From an uncultured Sulfolobales archaeon (lineage in GTDB: Archaea; Thermoproteota; Thermoprotei_A; Sulfolobales; Desulfurococcaceae): a stretch of 6,565 nucleotides of DNA. The DNA lies in contig CALKYD010000053.1 of NCBI GenBank assembly GCA_938003605.1, positions 1-6,565 of the forward strand, in the 5' to 3' direction. The translations under genes were made by a program, and so were the position numbers. The notes under the pieces are model-generated. The model had not been told where the DNA came from. It saw nothing but the letters and a program-made list of their open reading frames with translations, and did no database searches. Shown here in pieces: positions 5,550 through 6,565 of this stretch (positions within the stretch are counted from its first letter, which is position 1; each line of letters begins with the position of its first letter).

Positions 5550-5919
5550 ACTCGACCACCTTCTCAGCGAATCTTACGAGCTCTTCAGCTTCCCCTCTAC
5601 TATATGCCCTAGGCATGCAGCGTGGACTTACGTAGGCTTCCTCAAGCCTTATGAATAAGCCCTTGTTCTCTCAATATAGGTTCATTGAAGACGTTTGGAT
5701 TACCGAGCAGTTCCTTGAGAATAGACACGAATTGCCTAATAGCACGTACTCGAAGCACTTCGCCAGTCAACTCAAATACCGCGGACTTCAAGTAAAGCTG
5801 AACTCTTGATCAGCTGTGAAGGCGGCAATATCGTAGTCCCCTTCACGCAAGCTCGCCTTACTTAATTTAGGCATCCTTAACGCTCTATCTTTAAGTAAAG
5901 CGGCTTCACTGCCTCTCAA
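5521..5919 (-). pseudogene. Decayed HEPN-domain protein (toxin-type partner of MNT)
   Basis: HEPN proteins are small helical proteins, many of them ribonuclease toxins in HEPN/MNT pairs. The relic starts at TTG 5919-5917 after AAGGTG and reads ALLKDRALRM then GDYDIAAFTADQ. It loses frame near 5804, where one base appears deleted, and would stop at 5790-5788. The next frame gives QLYLKSAVFELTGEVLR and QFVSILKELLGNPNVFNE. It shifts again near 5668-5671, where an AG repeat unit appears lost. The original frame then gives LEEAYVSP, MPRAYSRGEAEELVRF and EKVVEFVKAVKSRG to TAA at 5523-5521. Losses of one and two bases restore the frame, so first and last segments agree. Joined, it makes about 133 residues, the normal size of archaeal HEPN proteins. 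The HEPN catalytic motif is R-x4-6-H; in GEVLRVRAIRQF an Arg stands where relatives often have His, so activity may have been lost first. Confidence 0.75.
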
Positions 5920-5944
5920 AGCCTACACCTTCAAGAGACGTAAG

Positions 5945-6097
5945 TTAAGAATTAAGGATGTTCAAGGATTTCACCAGTGCGTAGCTCAAGATACTGCAAT
6001 TGAAAAAGCTAGCTATTTCCAAGCTGTTGCTAGCTAATGCTATTACGTAAGCAATGTTCTTAGCTCCGCTAATAGTGGAGGTCGTTGGGCTGAGCAC
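5945..6097 (-). pseudogene. 50-codon frame, possible remnant of a PIN-domain (VapC-like) C-terminus
   Basis: A GTG at 6097-6095 opens a 50-codon frame ending at TAA 5947-5945. Part of it reads SLEIASFFNCSILSYALVK and continues SLN. PIN-domain toxins of the VapC family often end in a stretch like LEIA..FNCTVYDALYIALAKSLN; the similarity is in LEIA, NC and L..AL.KSLN, with the acidic YDA segment missing here. A shifted frame beyond gives LILNLRLLKV, vaguely like the PIN C-terminal strand. No Shine-Dalgarno sequence precedes the GTG and no VapB antitoxin is seen. This may equally be a chance open frame; it is listed because its position beside a dead HEPN/MNT pair is suggestive. Confidence 0.2.
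6003..6035 (-). terminator. Possible hairpin plus T-tract terminator for the LEA-type gene
   Basis: On the minus strand AGCTAGC (6035-6029) pairs with GCTAGCT (6013-6007) across a 15-base loop, and a run of five T (6007-6003) follows, the last stem base being part of it. It lies about 70 bases after the stop of the LEA-type gene. It overlaps the PIN-like frame, where GCTAGC and TTTTT would encode IASF, so if that relic is real the hairpin may be coincidental. Confidence 0.3.
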
Positions 6098-6106
6098 AGC
6101 TTTGCA

Positions 6107-6565
6107 TTAACCGATCTTTACGCTGTACGTTACACTGAACTCCCTTGAGATCTGGATAGTGTTGAAGAGTATTTTTGCTTCAATAATTCCTCTAACAGTT
6201 ATGTTGAATTCGCCTGCTTTTACTGCTGAAACCACTCCTTTAACTACTCTCGCGTATTCAATAGTAATAGTGGTCTCACTATAGGTAGTCGACTTAGCTG
6301 GAACCCTAGTTTGAGGCAGGGTTCCGGCCCCCACGTAGTTATCGTTTATGTATATGGAGTACGAGGCAATCCAGAACGCTGGGGTCTCACGCTCAGTTGG
6401 GTTAGTGAACCCAAGCTTTAACGATATGTCGCAGCTTCCTAACCCCACTCTCTCTACATAGACATCAACTACTTCTATCCTGAGGCTCTCAACAGACTCC
6501 TCCTCAACTACGAAAGCATAGCCTAGGAAGCCCAGGGCTCCTGCAACAATAGCGAGGACTACTAT
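6107..6565 (-). CDS. Membrane-anchored LEA14/WHy-type protein, N-terminus cut by window
   Basis: The frame is open to the window edge and its start is not visible, so 152 residues are seen. It begins with a hydrophobic stretch (visible residues 1-20, with AIVAGALGFLGYAFVV) followed by acidic residues EEES, consistent with an N-terminal transmembrane anchor. The rest is a beta-rich domain: LKLGFTNPTE, then IYINDNYVGAGTLPQTRVPA, then ITIEYARV and FSVTYSVKIG. An Asn-Pro after a beta strand, then a 'YxIYINxxYVGxG' strand and a 'xVPAxS' turn, is the pattern of the LEA_2/WHy domain, found in archaeal proteins annotated as LEA14-like. Their cellular role is not established; the domain would probably face outside the membrane. 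An internal GTG at 6448 would remove the anchor and is not a credible start. It is unrelated to the nucleotide genes and is separated from them by the relic region. Confidence 0.65.
   Translation of the reverse strand: MVVLAIVAGALGFLGYAFVVEEESVESLRIEVVDVYVERVGLGSCDISLKLGFTNPTERETPAFWIASYSIYINDNYVGAGTLPQTRVPAKSTTYSETTITIEYARVVKGVVSAVKAGEFNITVRGIIEAKILFNTIQISREFSVTYSVKIG

Larger units (their letters stand above)
5029..6106. other. 1.08-kb stretch with no intact gene: relic region
   Basis: No complete reading frame with recognisable content exists here. From right to left it holds a possible hairpin terminator and a 50-codon frame resembling a PIN-domain end (5945-6097), a HEPN relic (5521-5919), an MNT nucleotidyltransferase relic (5247-5549), two dyads (5223-5244 and 5260-5272), a plus-strand TnpB-like tail (5137-5233), and the guaA promoter region. 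The relics are recognised by joining short similar stretches across frameshifts and stops. Confidence 0.7.

Noticed and set aside
5134..6106. CRISPR array, tRNA, or other structured RNA gene in the gene-free stretch
   Set aside because: No regularly spaced direct repeats and no tRNA-like T-arm or cloverleaf were seen; the stretch is better explained by protein-coding relics.
5941..6106. Short plus-strand frame with LIVEVVGLSTALH before a TAA near 6110
   Set aside because: Interrupted by several stops, with no start signal or recognisable family; the minus-strand reading is more protein-like, though itself uncertain.
6107..6448. 113-codon version of the LEA-type gene starting at GTG 6448
   Set aside because: The frame continues in phase through a transmembrane segment to the window edge, so the short version would cut the protein within its folded domain.

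Overview
The window reads as chromosome from a thermophilic archaeon, most likely a member of the Thermoproteota (crenarchaeal type). The reasons are: aspartate carbamoyltransferase encoded as separate catalytic and regulatory subunits; a GMP synthase ATP-pyrophosphatase subunit encoded without its glutaminase domain; TATA-box promoters placed very close to start codons; frequent TTG and GTG starts; 4-base gene overlaps; and decayed HEPN/MNT genes of the kind common in these organisms. I cannot fix genus or species from the sequence alone.

Every intact gene lies on the minus strand, so transcription runs from high to low coordinates. In transcription order: (1) the 3' part of a membrane-anchored LEA14/WHy-type protein (6107-6565, cut by the window edge); (2) about 1.08 kb with no intact gene (5029-6106) that holds gene relics; (3) guaA (ATP-pyrophosphatase subunit of GMP synthase) followed 14 bases later by a purine-type phosphoribosyltransferase gene; (4) a 99-base intergenic region with a TATA box and a dyad; (5) the UMP biosynthesis genes pyrF, pyrE, pyrB, pyrI and the start of pyrK (1-499, cut by the window edge).

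The intact genes form a nucleotide synthesis block. GuaA aminates XMP to GMP, and the phosphoribosyltransferase probably recycles purine bases with PRPP. PyrB/PyrI form the allosteric aspartate carbamoyltransferase. PyrK is the electron-transfer partner of dihydroorotate dehydrogenase. PyrE attaches orotate to PRPP, and PyrF decarboxylates OMP to UMP. Overlaps show tight coupling within pyrF-pyrE and within pyrB-pyrI-pyrK. A 42-base gap with a TATA-like sequence separates the two blocks.

The unexpected content is in the apparently empty region. Reading it frame by frame gives an ordered set of relics: a decayed HEPN gene with two frameshifts, overlapped by a decayed MNT nucleotidyltransferase gene whose catalytic positions are all lost (a dead HEPN/MNT toxin-antitoxin pair); a plus-strand fragment resembling the C-terminus of an IS200/IS605-family TnpB, with two dyads at its end; and, with much less certainty, a piece of a PIN-domain (VapC-like) gene. 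I found no intact undescribed system. The region looks like a small graveyard of toxin-antitoxin and mobile-element genes beside a housekeeping operon.
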